Origin: Paenibacillus_F chitinolyticus_A
GTDB lineage: Bacteria; Bacillota; Bacilli; Paenibacillales; NBRC-103111
NCBI RefSeq assembly: GCF_045038035.1
Contig: NZ_CP173427.1
Coordinates: 2,294,001 to 2,358,000 of the forward strand
DNA length: 64,000 nucleotides
Reading direction: 5' to 3'
Positions 26,378 through 34,942 of this stretch are shown piece after piece; positions within the stretch are counted from its first letter, which is position 1; every line of letters starts with the position of its first letter. Both the position numbers and the translations under genes were made by a program. The notes below the pieces were generated by a model. That model was not told the DNA's origin. It made no database searches and worked only from the letters and a program-made list of their open reading frames with translations.

Positions 26378-26995
26378 TTACCGGGGAACGATTGGGTACA
26401 AGTATCCCTTGGAAGCAAAAGAGACGCGCCCCGTTTCTTCCGAAACGACGAGGACAATGGCGTCGCTCAGCTCCGTGATGCCGATAGCCGCCCGGTGCCG
26501 CGTGCCGAGTTTAGGCTCGGCCTGGACGATATGGGAGAGGGGAAGGATGTTTTTGGCGGAGACGATCTCGTTGAACTTGATCAGGACGGCCCCGTCGTGA
26601 AGCGGCGTTCCGGGATAAAACAGCGATTCCAGCAGAGACTGCGTAACCGACGCCCCGATGGCGACTCCCGGCTGGATCAGCCCGTCGAGCGAGTCGTTGC
26701 GCTGAACGACGATCAAAGCGCCGTGACGCCGCTTGGACAAGTTTTGTACACTGACGGACAGTTCCGTATATTTATCGGTAAAAGGGGAGAGGTAGCAGTT
26801 CAAGTAAAAGGTGGACGCCCGGGACTCGATGCTCAGGAAATTTTCTTTGATGCCTTCGATTTCGCTCAGCATGCAGTGATTTTCTTCGTCCAAAGTTTGA
26901 ATGCTGCGATGAAGACGGAGAATCAGCTTCTCCAGATCGTCTTTCAAATTCTGTTTCATCGGTGAAAAATCGCAATCGGCATAAGGGATCGCCAA
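26378..26995 (-). CDS. cdaS: CdaS-type diadenylate cyclase (c-di-AMP synthase)
   Basis: This cyclase of about 205 residues makes c-di-AMP from two ATP. The DisA_N catalytic motifs DGA (residues 134-136) and RHR (166-168, in GTRHRAAIG) are intact. About 85 N-terminal residues form two helices of the CdaS/YojJ type, which inhibit the cyclase in Bacillus subtilis. There is no membrane segment, unlike CdaA, and no DNA-binding domain, unlike DisA. I prefer the TTG at 26995 (nine bases after AAAAGGA) over the TTG at 27019; its length then matches CdaS (about 207). CdaS is sporulation-specific in Bacillus, and the DUF1657 gene next door also fits sporulation. Confidence 0.9.
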   Translation of the reverse strand: MAIPYADCDFSPMKQNLKDDLEKLILRLHRSIQTLDEENHCMLSEIEGIKENFLSIESRASTFYLNCYLSPFTDKYTELSVSVQNLSKRRHGALIVVQRNDSLDGLIQPGVAIGASVTQSLLESLFYPGTPLHDGAVLIKFNEIVSAKNILPLSHIVQAEPKLGTRHRAAIGITELSDAIVLVVSEETGRVSFASKGYLYPIVPR

Positions 26996-27118
26996 AGGGT
27001 ACACATCCTTTTCGCACAACGATAGTTGGTTTCATTGTTTGCAGACTTGCGCAATAATACACGGCAGCTCCGCAGCTAAGTCCTGCCACCCGCCCCGCGT
27101 TCCCGTAAACGGAATGAC

Positions 27119-27158
27119 GCAAAAAAAGCTCTGCCGGCCCGAGCCGGCAAAGCTTTTG
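27119..27158 (-). terminator. Terminator of the DUF1657 gene
   Basis: On the minus strand AAAGCTTTGCCGGC pairs with GCCGGCAGAGCTTTT around a short loop, followed by T residues. It separates the DUF1657 gene from cdaS. Confidence 0.8.
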
Positions 27159-27167
27159 TGATCACGG

Positions 27168-27374
27168 TCAGAAGCCTTGATATTGCGGTTCTTCGTTTTC
27201 GAGCTGCTCAACGCGGCCTTGTACCTGGGTGACGACTTCCTGGGTGGTTTTGGCGGCATTTTCGAACAGCGATTTCGCTTCCTGGTTTTGTGTGCTCAGA
27301 GCAAACCCTTCCAGGCTCGCTTGCGCGCTTTTCAGGGAAGCCAGACAAGTTTTTACTTGGGAGCCGACTGTCAT
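27168..27374 (-). CDS. DUF1657 protein
   Basis: This 68-residue helical protein starts at an ATG eight bases after GGAGG. The whole sequence matches DUF1657: VGSQVKTCLASLKSAQASLE, then LSTQNQEAKSLFENAA. In Bacillus such genes accompany spoVA-type operons in spores and are expressed late in sporulation. The C-terminal 45 residues of the divergent DUF421 protein look like a second copy of this domain. A possible forespore promoter (GAATG, 18 bases, TAGATTA) lies upstream on the minus strand; it is weak evidence. Confidence 0.88.
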   Translation of the reverse strand: MTVGSQVKTCLASLKSAQASLEGFALSTQNQEAKSLFENAAKTTQEVVTQVQGRVEQLENEEPQYQGF

Positions 27375-27577
27375 CGTATACACCTCCTTTTCCGTAAAAT
27401 CCTTTGATGGACAAAAAGTAATCTAACCGGACAGCCCCGGTTTCATTCACGCGCGGGTCTGGAAAGCGGTCGGCCGAAATAGCCCGGCGGAAGAATAAAA
27501 CGGCCCGGAAAAGGACAACTTTTTTAGGAACCGGAAAGATAAATTTAAGGAGACACGACAGAAGGAGGGACCGGGTC

Positions 27578-28438
27578 ATGCCGGATTGGATCGTGGTTGT
27601 TTTACGGACCTTGATGGTCATCGTGATCGTACTGGCCGCAGCCAAGCTGCTCGGGAAAAGGCAGAACAGCCGGTTGTCGTTCTTTGAAGTGACAACGGGG
27701 GTCGCCGTAGCCGTCCTGGCCGTCTATATAACGCTGAGCCGCACCGACGATTGGTATTTGGGAATTATAGCTCTGCTCGTGTGGATTCTGGCCGCCGTCG
27801 GAATCGGATTTCTCCAGATGAAAAGCAAAGCGGCCCGGGATTTCATCGATAACCGGGAAACGATTCTCATCAAAAAAGGAAAGATTATGGAAGAAAACCT
27901 GAAGAAGGAACGGCTGACTACGGACGATCTGCTGCAAAGCCTGCGCAGGAAAAACGTGTTCCAGGCGGCCGACGTCGAATTTGCGGTGATGGAAGCGAGC
28001 GGGGAAATCAACGTGCTTCTGAAAAAGGAAAACCAGCCTCTGACCCCGAAGCACCTCGGCATTAAAGTCGGCCCGGCGGAAGAGCCGCAGGCCGTGATCA
28101 TGGACGGCAAGGCGCTCGACGAGCCTTTGGCCGCCATCGGTCTCAACCGGGGCTGGCTCCAGACGCAGCTGGAAACGATGGACGCGACCATCGACAACGT
28201 TTTTCTGGGTCAGGTGGACTCCTACGGGGAGCTTTACGTCGATTTGTTCGACGACAAGCTTCAGGTACCCCAGCCTCAGAAGAAAGCGGCCTTGCTCGCC
28301 CTGCTCAAGAAATGCGAGGCCGACATTGAGATGTTCGGTCTTTCCACGAACGATCCGGAAGCCAAACGGATGTTTGAGGAATGCTCCAGGTCCATGGAGG
28401 AGATGATTTCCGAAATCAAGCCGCTTTTGTCCCGCTAG
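27578..28438 (+). CDS. DUF421 membrane protein with C-terminal DUF1657-like domain (YetF type)
   Basis: This 286-residue protein has three membrane segments in the first 80 residues (VLRTLMVIVIVLAAAKLLG is the first), then the DUF421 cytoplasmic domain (residues 85-215, with RDFIDNRETILIKKGKIME and LLQSLRRKNVF), and a C-terminal tail from about 235 that aligns with the DUF1657 gene next door (LSTNDPEAKRMFEECS against LSTQNQEAKSLFENAA). GAAGGAGGG lies about ten bases before the ATG. Such fusions occur with spoVA-like genes in spore formers; no spoVA genes are present here. The role is unknown, possibly in the spore membrane. Confidence 0.88.
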   Translation: MPDWIVVVLRTLMVIVIVLAAAKLLGKRQNSRLSFFEVTTGVAVAVLAVYITLSRTDDWYLGIIALLVWILAAVGIGFLQMKSKAARDFIDNRETILIKKGKIMEENLKKERLTTDDLLQSLRRKNVFQAADVEFAVMEASGEINVLLKKENQPLTPKHLGIKVGPAEEPQAVIMDGKALDEPLAAIGLNRGWLQTQLETMDATIDNVFLGQVDSYGELYVDLFDDKLQVPQPQKKAALLALLKKCEADIEMFGLSTNDPEAKRMFEECSRSMEEMISEIKPLLSR

Positions 28439-28470
28439 CAGGGGAGGAACGAAGGCGAGAAGTGTCCGGG

Positions 28471-28508
28471 CACCCGCGGGGGTTGAGCTTCCCTGCACGG
28501 GTGTTTTT
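28471..28508 (+). terminator. Terminator of the DUF421 gene
   Basis: CACCCG pairs with CGGGTG, with inner GGG/CCC pairs, followed by six T residues. Confidence 0.75.
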
Positions 28509-28622
28509 TATTTTGGGGAACAAGTTTGATTTTTACGGCAGGAAGCGTGTACATTTAGAGGAGGAAAACGCAGCACTTACATAACGGTTGTTTCACGCAT
28601 TTATATGGAGGAGGAATGTGTA

Positions 28623-29705
28623 GTGTCCGGTCAAGGAGAACGTTTGCTGGTCTTTGTCGGTTCTTATGCGGAACCGGAAGGCCCGGGTGTGTATGTGATG
28701 GAATTAAATGAAGAAACGGGTGCGCTTACGAAGCTGGATGAGGTGTCCGGCCTTAAAAACCCCACGTTTCTGAACCTGGATGTCCAGGGACGCAAGCTTT
28801 ACGCCATTTCCGAGGGAACGACAAGCGAAGGCGCGCGGACCGGGTCCGCTTACGCGTATATCGTTGATCCCGGGCAGGGGAGCTTGACCGAGATGAACCA
28901 TGCCGTCACCGTAAACGCGCCGACCTGCCATATCCAGAGGGATGCGAGCGGACGCCACCTCGTCGTGGCGAGCTATCACGGCGGCCTTGTCGGGCTTGTC
29001 GAGGTGCGAGAGGATGGCACGATCGGCAGACTGCTTGACGTGAAGCAGCACGAAGGCCATGGGCCGAATCCCGAGCGGCAGGAGCAGCCTCATCCGCACT
29101 CGGCGTTCTTCAGCCGGGACAACCGGTTCGTGTTCGTACCGGATCTGGGGCTGGACCGCATCGTATCCTACGTCCTGGATACGGAGAACAACGTGCTGAA
29201 GCCGCATGGCGAAACCGCCGTTCCTCCGGGAGCGGGCCCGCGCCATATGGCGTTCCATCCCGGCGGCAAGCTGGCGTTCGTCATCAACGAAATGGGCTCC
29301 ACGGTGACGTCTCTCCGCTACGACGAAGAGACGGGTGTTCTGGAGCCGATCGAAACGGTGACGACGCTGCCCGAAGGGTTCACGGGCGAGAACAGCTGCG
29401 CCGAGATCCTGGTGTCGGAAGACGGCGCATATGTGTACGGCTCCAACCGCGGCCACGACAGCATCGTCGTGTACGCGGTGGATCAGGCAAGCGGGAAGCT
29501 CACGCTTGTGGAGCATGTGTCCGCGGAAGGCGAGCATCCGCGCAACTTTGCCTTGACGCCGGGCGGATCGTTCCTGATCGCGGCAAACCGCGACACGAAC
29601 AACCTCGCGACGTTCCGAGTGGACCGCTCCAGCGGCCGGCTGCAGTATACCGGGCAGTCGGCCGCGGTGTCGAAGCCGGTCTGCGTGCGGCCGGCTTATC
29701 TGTAA
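28623..29705 (+). CDS. Lactonase-family beta-propeller protein (6-phosphogluconolactonase-like)
   Basis: This 360-residue protein of the lactonase/YkgB family has seven repeated propeller blades; clear family parts are FVGSYAEPEGPGVYV, GHGPNPERQEQPHPHSA and GPRHMAFHPGGKLAF. I place the start at GTG 28623, because GGAGGAGGA lies eight bases before it; the ATG at 28605 is inside that site. In Escherichia coli the relative Pgl hydrolyses 6-phosphogluconolactone. Here no other pentose-phosphate gene is near, so the substrate remains open. It is soluble and monocistronic. Confidence 0.9.
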   Translation: MSGQGERLLVFVGSYAEPEGPGVYVMELNEETGALTKLDEVSGLKNPTFLNLDVQGRKLYAISEGTTSEGARTGSAYAYIVDPGQGSLTEMNHAVTVNAPTCHIQRDASGRHLVVASYHGGLVGLVEVREDGTIGRLLDVKQHEGHGPNPERQEQPHPHSAFFSRDNRFVFVPDLGLDRIVSYVLDTENNVLKPHGETAVPPGAGPRHMAFHPGGKLAFVINEMGSTVTSLRYDEETGVLEPIETVTTLPEGFTGENSCAEILVSEDGAYVYGSNRGHDSIVVYAVDQASGKLTLVEHVSAEGEHPRNFALTPGGSFLIAANRDTNNLATFRVDRSSGRLQYTGQSAAVSKPVCVRPAYL

Positions 29706-29796
29706 GAGGCGGGGCGCGGCGGGAGTGCATGCTCCTTCCGGCGTGTTTACGCCGAAGGGATCGGCGCGGCGGGCCGCGGTAACGGGAAGGAAAAGA

Positions 29797-29834
29797 AAAG
29801 CGGAACGTCTGCATGCGGACGTTCCGCTTTTTTT
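29797..29834 (+). terminator. Terminator of the lactonase gene
   Basis: AAAGCGGAACGTC pairs with GACGTTCCGCTTT over 13 bases, followed by T residues. Confidence 0.9.
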
Positions 29835-29854
29835 GCGGCATTCCCGGAAGGGTG

Positions 29855-29884
29855 TTGACATCTTGTAACTTTATAAGTTACAGT
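29855..29884 (+). promoter_or_regulatory. Bcr/CflA promoter with GTAAC/GTTAC palindrome
   Basis: TTGACA (29855-29860) precedes a weak TACAGT (29879-29884) by 18 bases. TGTAACTT-TAT-AAGTTACA (29864-29882) is a perfect eight-base-pair palindrome filling the spacer. Its GTAAC/GTTAC halves resemble those before the dioxygenase and nitroreductase genes but in opposite orientation. Confidence 0.55.
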
Positions 29885-29969
29885 AAACGTTGTTCTTTTT
29901 ACGGGAGCTTTCGTTTATAGTAGGAATCGGACAAAGCAATCAAAATTTCACAAGATAGGGTTGAATCGG

Positions 29970-31226
29970 ATGAGTAACCACAGTCTCGCCGCAGCGGAAG
30001 GGGCAGGCCGTTCGCGGAAATTTACGCTTGCCGTCATTCTCGGTTCTCTGTCGGCTTTCGGACCGCTGTCGCTGGATATGTATCTGCCGGCGCTTCCCAG
30101 GCTGGCGGACGATCTGCATACGACGGCTTCACTGGCTCAGCTGAGCCTGACCTCCTGTCTGCTGGGCCTTGCCATCGGGCAGGTGTTTGCAGGCTCCATC
30201 AGCGATATCAAAGGCCGCCGGGGGCCGATTATGATCGGGCTCGCCCTCTATACGGCCGCATCCTTGCTGTGCGCTGTCGTCCCCTCAATCTGGGGGCTTA
30301 TCGTGCTCCGCTTCATACAGGGGATGGCCGGATCCGCGGGCATCGTGCTGTCACGAGCGGTTGTGCGGGATATGTACAGCGGACCCGAATTGACGCGGTT
30401 CTTCTCGCTCCTCATGCTCATTAACGGAGTGGCGCCGATCCTTGCGCCCATTGCGGGCGGGCAGCTGCTCCAGTTCACCTCCTGGCAGGGCGTGTTTATC
30501 GTGCTGGCTCTGATCGGCGTGGTCATGCTGCTGGCGTCCTGGAAGGGGCTTCCCGAAACGCTGCCCCCGGACAGGCGGACGAAGGGCGGCGTCAAGCAGA
30601 CGGTCGCCACGTTCAAAACGCTGCTGCGCGACCGGATTTTCATGGGCTACGCGCTGTCGCAGGGCCTGGTGGCCGCGGCCATGTTCGCTTATATTTCGGG
30701 ATCGCCGTTCGTGATCCAGAATATATTCGGTGCTTCGCCCCAGATGTTCAGCCTGTTCTTTGCCATCAACGGCTTGGGCATTATTCTGGCGGGTCAGATC
30801 GCCGGACGCCTGGCCGGAAGGGTGAGCGAGACGAAGCTGCTGATCAGCGGCCTGATCATTGCCGGTCTCGGAGGCGTCACACTCCTTGCGATGATTCTTG
30901 CCGGAGCCGGACTTGCGGCCATCTTGATCCCGCTGTTCTTTGTGGTGTCGAGCGTCGGGATCGTGAACACGGCGGGATTTTCCTTGGCGATGCAAAATTA
31001 CCGGCATTCCGCAGGCAGCGCTTCGGCTCTGCTCGGCCTGCTGTCGTTTATTTTCGGCGGGCTTGTCGCCCCGCTGGTGGGGATCGCGGGGAGCGGCACG
31101 GCCGTTCCGATGGGAATCGTTATCGCGGCTGCGGACGTTGGCGCTATCCTTTGTTATTATTTCATGGTCAAGCGGCATACCGCACGTGCCGGACAGACGG
31201 CCGGATCGGCGGCGGACATGCACTGA
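29970..31226 (+). CDS. Bcr/CflA-family multidrug efflux MFS transporter
   Basis: This 418-residue transporter has 12 membrane segments. The N-terminal part GPLSLDMYLPALPRL is the Bcr/CflA hallmark, and motif A is present as GSISDIKGRRGPI. The ATG at 29970 lies about nine bases after AGGG; an in-frame TTG at 29961 is the alternative. The family exports bicyclomycin, chloramphenicol and similar compounds, and sometimes cysteine. A perfect palindrome covers its promoter, suggesting control by a repressor not encoded next to it; the HxlR protein 5 kb upstream is a candidate. Confidence 0.9.
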   Translation: MSNHSLAAAEGAGRSRKFTLAVILGSLSAFGPLSLDMYLPALPRLADDLHTTASLAQLSLTSCLLGLAIGQVFAGSISDIKGRRGPIMIGLALYTAASLLCAVVPSIWGLIVLRFIQGMAGSAGIVLSRAVVRDMYSGPELTRFFSLLMLINGVAPILAPIAGGQLLQFTSWQGVFIVLALIGVVMLLASWKGLPETLPPDRRTKGGVKQTVATFKTLLRDRIFMGYALSQGLVAAAMFAYISGSPFVIQNIFGASPQMFSLFFAINGLGIILAGQIAGRLAGRVSETKLLISGLIIAGLGGVTLLAMILAGAGLAAILIPLFFVVSSVGIVNTAGFSLAMQNYRHSAGSASALLGLLSFIFGGLVAPLVGIAGSGTAVPMGIVIAAADVGAILCYYFMVKRHTARAGQTAGSAADMH

Positions 31227-31238
31227 CGATTTACAGAC

Positions 31239-31291
31239 GGTTGAATACTCCTTGCTTCAAACAGTTGAAGCGGGAGGTTCAGCCTTTTTTT
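31239..31291 (+). terminator. Terminator of the Bcr/CflA gene
   Basis: GGTTGAA pairs with TTCAGCC (one G-U) outside and GCTTCAA with TTGAAGC inside, followed by seven T residues. Confidence 0.8.
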
Positions 31292-31351
31292 GTGCTCAAA
31301 TCAAACCTGTTCGCTATCCGTAAAAAAAAGATGCTTTTTTATTCGGAATAG

Positions 31352-31378
31352 GTTACACTATAAAAGTAGGTAACTTAC
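31352..31378 (+). promoter_or_regulatory. Nitroreductase promoter with GTTAC/GTAAC repeat
   Basis: GTTAC (31352-31356) and GTAAC (31370-31374) form an inverted repeat with 13 bases between, covering a TATAAA -10 (31359-31364). An extra TTAC follows at 31375. The half-sites equal those of the dioxygenase operator. Confidence 0.5.
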
Positions 31379-31401
31379 AAAAAAGAGGTGGCTAAGAAAT
31401 C

Positions 31402-31998
31402 ATGGATTTCAATACTGCTGTAAAAAACAGACGCTCGATCTATGCGATCAGCAAAGACGCCGTCGTCTCGGACGAAAAAATTGTAGAACTGGTAAACGAA
31501 GCTGTTAAACATACGCCTTCTTCTTTTAACTCCCAAAGCGCGCGAGTGGTCGTTCTGCTGAACGAACAGCACGACAAGTTCTGGGATCTTACAACGGAGA
31601 TTCTGCGCGGCATCGTCGGTGACGGCGAGAAGTTCGAAGCGACCGCCCAGAAAATGACTCTCTTCAAAAACGGCTACGGAACGGTGCTGTTCTTCGAAGA
31701 TCAAGCAGTCGTGGAAGGGCTGCAGCAGCAATTCGCGGCCTATGCCGACAATTTCCCGATCTGGTCCCACCATTCTTCCGGCATGCTTCAATTCGTCGTA
31801 TGGACGAGTCTGGAAGCCGAAGGTTTCGGAGCTACTCTGCAGCACTACAATCCGCTCGTCGACGAAGCGGTTCGCACCGAATGGAACGTGCCTGCGACTT
31901 GGAAACTCGTGGCTCAAATGCCTTTCGGCAAGCCTGCCGCAGAAGCCGGCGACAAACAGTTCCAGCCGCTTGAAGACCGCGTGAAAGTGTTTAAATAA
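31402..31998 (+). CDS. Nitroreductase-family NAD(P)H:FMN oxidoreductase (YodC/HBN1-like)
   Basis: This 198-residue flavoprotein carries MDFNTAVKNRRSIYAIS at the N-terminus (FMN-binding Arg pair) and SSFNSQSARVVVL (FMN loop), the type of sequence in the oxidative-stress nitroreductases related to YodC and fungal Hbn1. AAGAGGTGG lies about eight bases before the ATG. It would reduce quinones or nitro compounds by two electrons. In Bacillus subtilis the YodC gene is controlled by an HxlR-type thiol repressor, and the GTTAC/GTAAC repeat here suggests the same logic. It is monocistronic with a terminator. Confidence 0.9.
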   Translation: MDFNTAVKNRRSIYAISKDAVVSDEKIVELVNEAVKHTPSSFNSQSARVVVLLNEQHDKFWDLTTEILRGIVGDGEKFEATAQKMTLFKNGYGTVLFFEDQAVVEGLQQQFAAYADNFPIWSHHSSGMLQFVVWTSLEAEGFGATLQHYNPLVDEAVRTEWNVPATWKLVAQMPFGKPAAEAGDKQFQPLEDRVKVFK

Positions 31999-32017
31999 GC
32001 TTTTCGGCTCCGCTTTA

Positions 32018-32049
32018 AAGACCTTCTCTTCCGGGAGAAGGTCTTTTTT
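32018..32049 (+). terminator. Terminator of the nitroreductase gene
   Basis: GACCTTCTC pairs with GAGAAGGTC around six bases, followed by six T residues. Confidence 0.88.
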
Positions 32050-32205
32050 GTCTGCCTGCCGGGTTCTGTTGACTTCTTTGCGGATTTATCTCGCGTGTAC
32101 AAGGCATTTGAGCTATATTGGAGGCAGATGGGACATACACACTTACCGCCGGGAATAACCGGCATATTCTGTCATATCCTACATGATGTTGAAGAGGTGA
32201 GGAGA

Positions 32206-33489
32206 ATGGCTGTATCCCAGCATCCGATCATGGGCACTTCAGTGGCTTCGCTTGATGTTATCACAGCATTCATTCGCAAGGTCAATCCGTCCTTCAACCC
32301 GGAAATAGCCAGGCAATTTCTAACCGTGGGAGCCAAATACGGCGTCCGCGGCGATGCAGCCGTCGCCCAGTCCATTCATGAAACGAACTGGTTCAGGTTC
32401 GGGGGAGACGTCAAACCCGAACAGAACAACTTTGCCGGTATCGGAGCGACCGGGGGAGTTCCCGGCAACAGCTTTCCGACGATCAAGGACGGGGTAACGG
32501 CGCAGATTCAGCATCTTTTCGCCTATGCGTCCAAAGATCCGCTTCCGGCAGGGGAAGCGGTCGTCGATCCCCGGTTCACGCTCGTCACGCGCGGCATCGC
32601 GCCGAACTGGGAGGATCTTGCGGGCCGCTGGGCCGTTCCCGGCTATGACCGGAACAAATACGCCAGCCTGCAGGCCGCCCTGGAAGCGGGGGAAACCTAC
32701 GGGCACTCCATACTGAAGCTGTACGACGACATGACCTCGTCGGCTCAGGTGCCGGTGCCGACCGTTAAACCACTTATCGTGATCGACGCCGGTCACGGCG
32801 GCACGGATTCCGGCGCTACGGGCAGCGGTCTGCTGGAGAAGAACTTGACGCTTACGCTGGCGCTCCAGGTCCGGGAGAGGCTCGTTAACGAGTATGCGGC
32901 TAATGTCAAACTGACCCGGAGCACCGACGTTTTCGTCGCCCTGTCCGATCGCGCAAACCTGGCAAACGGCTGGGGAGCGGCTTATTTCGTTTCCATCCAT
33001 ATCAACGCCGGCGGAGGGGAAGGATTCGAATCGTATGTTTATCCGGGCACTTCCGGCGAAGTGACGGGACAGAAGCGCACGATTGTTCACGATACGATTG
33101 TGAAGTATTTGAGCTCGCTGGGAGCCGCGGACCGGGGCAAGAAGGAAGCGGATTTCGCGGTATTGCGGGAGACCGATATGCCCGCGGTGCTGCTTGAAAA
33201 TCTGTTCATTGATAACGCTACCGACGGCAGTCTGCTCGGAAATTCCGGCGTGCTTCAAAATCTGGCGAATGCCATAGGAGACGGGGTGGCCAAAGCGATG
33301 GGACTGAACCCGGGAATTCAGCCGGAAGTGCCGGCTTGGAAAACGGAAGGCGTGGATTGGCTTTACGAGAAAGGACTTCTGACCGATCCGGCGTGGAAAG
33401 ACAAACTTGACGAGCCGCTTCCTCTGTGGGCGGAGGCCGTTATTCTGAAGCGTTTGTACGATCTTCTCAGCGGAGACGGAACGGATTGA
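32206..33489 (+). CDS. Bifunctional cell-wall hydrolase: glucosaminidase plus amidase_3
   Basis: This 427-residue protein starts at the ATG six bases after GAGGTG; the longer frame from 32095 has no ribosome binding site. Residues 15-165 form a glucosaminidase-like domain (GAKYGVRGDAAVAQSIHET, with the catalytic Glu in IHETNW). Residues 190-365 form an N-acetylmuramoyl-L-alanine amidase of the amidase_3 type, with zinc ligands in IVIDAGHGGTDSGA, the Glu of LLEKN and SIHINAGG. The last 45 residues (WLYEKGLLTDPAWKD) resemble the helical tails of phage-type lysins. No signal peptide is seen, so it may act in the mother cell at lysis or be exported by another route. Confidence 0.88.
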   Translation: MAVSQHPIMGTSVASLDVITAFIRKVNPSFNPEIARQFLTVGAKYGVRGDAAVAQSIHETNWFRFGGDVKPEQNNFAGIGATGGVPGNSFPTIKDGVTAQIQHLFAYASKDPLPAGEAVVDPRFTLVTRGIAPNWEDLAGRWAVPGYDRNKYASLQAALEAGETYGHSILKLYDDMTSSAQVPVPTVKPLIVIDAGHGGTDSGATGSGLLEKNLTLTLALQVRERLVNEYAANVKLTRSTDVFVALSDRANLANGWGAAYFVSIHINAGGGEGFESYVYPGTSGEVTGQKRTIVHDTIVKYLSSLGAADRGKKEADFAVLRETDMPAVLLENLFIDNATDGSLLGNSGVLQNLANAIGDGVAKAMGLNPGIQPEVPAWKTEGVDWLYEKGLLTDPAWKDKLDEPLPLWAEAVILKRLYDLLSGDGTD

Positions 33490-33599
33490 CGCAGTGTAAA
33501 TAAAGGCGGCGAACGGGCCGGTCCGGTGAACGGGCATGGCCTTTTTTTATTGTACGGAAGCAGTAAAGCAGTCTTTCCGGCCGGCGCCATCTCCGGCAA

Positions 33600-34709
33600 T
33601 TAAGTGGAAGGTTCCGGGACGGGCTGCCGCTTTTTGAAGCGGGAACGAAGGGCGTCGACCAGCAAATATACGACGGGAACCAGCTCCGCCAGCAGGATCA
33701 TGGGCACCTCGGTCGCGCCGGCAAACCGGTCCAGCGTCTCGGAGGACTTCACCATCCAGAGGCAGAGGAAAATGACTGTAACGCCGAACGGCAGGGTGAG
33801 CGGCCGGGTATCTTTCATTTTCAGGGTCTGGGTGACGGTGATGACCGAGACATACAGGAAGAGGCTGATTTTGACGAGCAGCATAAACAACCACATGAGG
33901 ATGAGGATCGGGTCCAAGTTCTGGATAAAATTTCCTAGCTGAATGTACCGCGTCATTTCCAAATTGGCGTAGGTCAGATTGGCTGCCAGGGAAGGTCCGA
34001 AAAGGAGCACCATCGGGATCAGATTCCCCAGCGTCAGAACTCCGGCGGTGACGATAGCCCATACCAGCGCCTTCATTGTCCGGCCTGTTTCCTTAAACTT
34101 GGGGAAAATCAGCGCGATAAACGTCATTTCTCCGAAAAGTCCCGTAATCATAGCCGTTGCGCTAAGAATGCCGCGTCCGTCAAAGTTGGTAACCAGGGAA
34201 ACGACCGAATAAGGGGCGATATCCTGGCAGGAAGCAACGGCGATAAGCACAATCAGAGCCAGTGTCACGAAAAAAACACCTTGGGTTGAACGGAAAATGT
34301 TCGTTACACCCGAGTGGACAAGCCTCGTCGTGCATAGGCCGAGCAGGCCGGCCACGGCCCAGAGGGGAGTGCCCGGAAGGTAAATTTCGACGATAAAATC
34401 GGTCAATTGCCTCAGCACCAGCGCCGCCGTAAACATATAGACGAACGTCATAAACAGGACCAACAAATAATGCAGAGGCCGTCCGATAATCTCCTGGCCA
34501 TACTCCGCCATATAGCGTCCGGGTCTGCGGCAGCTTAATTTGTAAGCCAGGTAGGTGAGAATGCCTCCCAAGAGGCTGCCGGCAATAACAGACATCCAGA
34601 CCGAATATCCCGCATTCTGGATAAGAGGAGCCGCGAGAAAGCTGACCAGCGTAGACAGAAGATACTGGGTGAACAGCATATAAGTCTGCAAAGGCGTTAT
34701 TTTGTCCAT
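33600..34709 (-). CDS. gerB: GerB-type spore germination permease
   Basis: This 369-residue inner-membrane protein of the GerAB/amino acid-permease family has about ten membrane segments; LQTYMLFTQYLLSTLVSFL opens the sequence. The ATG at 34709 lies five bases after GAAGGAGG; a GTG at 34724 is inside that site. GerB-type subunits bind the germinant. It is the last gene of a gerA-gerC-small-gerB operon, an order that differs from the common A-B-C arrangement. It is 21 bp from the small membrane gene, clearly in the same transcript. Confidence 0.92.
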   Translation of the reverse strand: MDKITPLQTYMLFTQYLLSTLVSFLAAPLIQNAGYSVWMSVIAGSLLGGILTYLAYKLSCRRPGRYMAEYGQEIIGRPLHYLLVLFMTFVYMFTAALVLRQLTDFIVEIYLPGTPLWAVAGLLGLCTTRLVHSGVTNIFRSTQGVFFVTLALIVLIAVASCQDIAPYSVVSLVTNFDGRGILSATAMITGLFGEMTFIALIFPKFKETGRTMKALVWAIVTAGVLTLGNLIPMVLLFGPSLAANLTYANLEMTRYIQLGNFIQNLDPILILMWLFMLLVKISLFLYVSVITVTQTLKMKDTRPLTLPFGVTVIFLCLWMVKSSETLDRFAGATEVPMILLAELVPVVYLLVDALRSRFKKRQPVPEPST

Positions 34710-34729
34710 AGTAGCCTCCTTCACCGGGT

Positions 34730-34942
34730 TTAAGACGTCACATGCATGGAACCGAATACGTTTTCAAGCCAGATGACTAGCGTTTCGCCGTTTCTCGTAT
34801 AATGCAGAAGCAGAATGCAGACGCAGAGTACGCCCGTAACGCTCAACGAAAAGGCAAAGGTCCGTTTCTTTTTGCCGCAGCGCACCAGATATCTCCATTG
34901 GATGATCATGACAATCGCGTACGTCAGCAGAATCGCAATCAT
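34730..34942 (-). CDS. Small two-segment membrane protein of the germination operon
   Basis: A 70-residue protein starting at an ATG seven bases after AAGGAGG. It overlaps the end of gerC by ATGA and has two hydrophobic segments (IAILLTYAIVMIIQW and FSLSVTGVLCVCILLLHY), separated by a basic loop, with a short tail. Small membrane genes of this sort occur in some ger operons (GerD-independent 'D' subunits of GerA-type receptors have a similar size and topology). Translational coupling to gerC and gerB suggests it is a receptor subunit or modulator; this is inference. Confidence 0.8.
   Translation of the reverse strand: MIAILLTYAIVMIIQWRYLVRCGKKKRTFAFSLSVTGVLCVCILLLHYTRNGETLVIWLENVFGSMHVTS

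Noticed and set aside
33503..33547. Possible terminator after the amidase gene
   Set aside because: There is a T run, but the stem is poor, so it is not listed as a feature.
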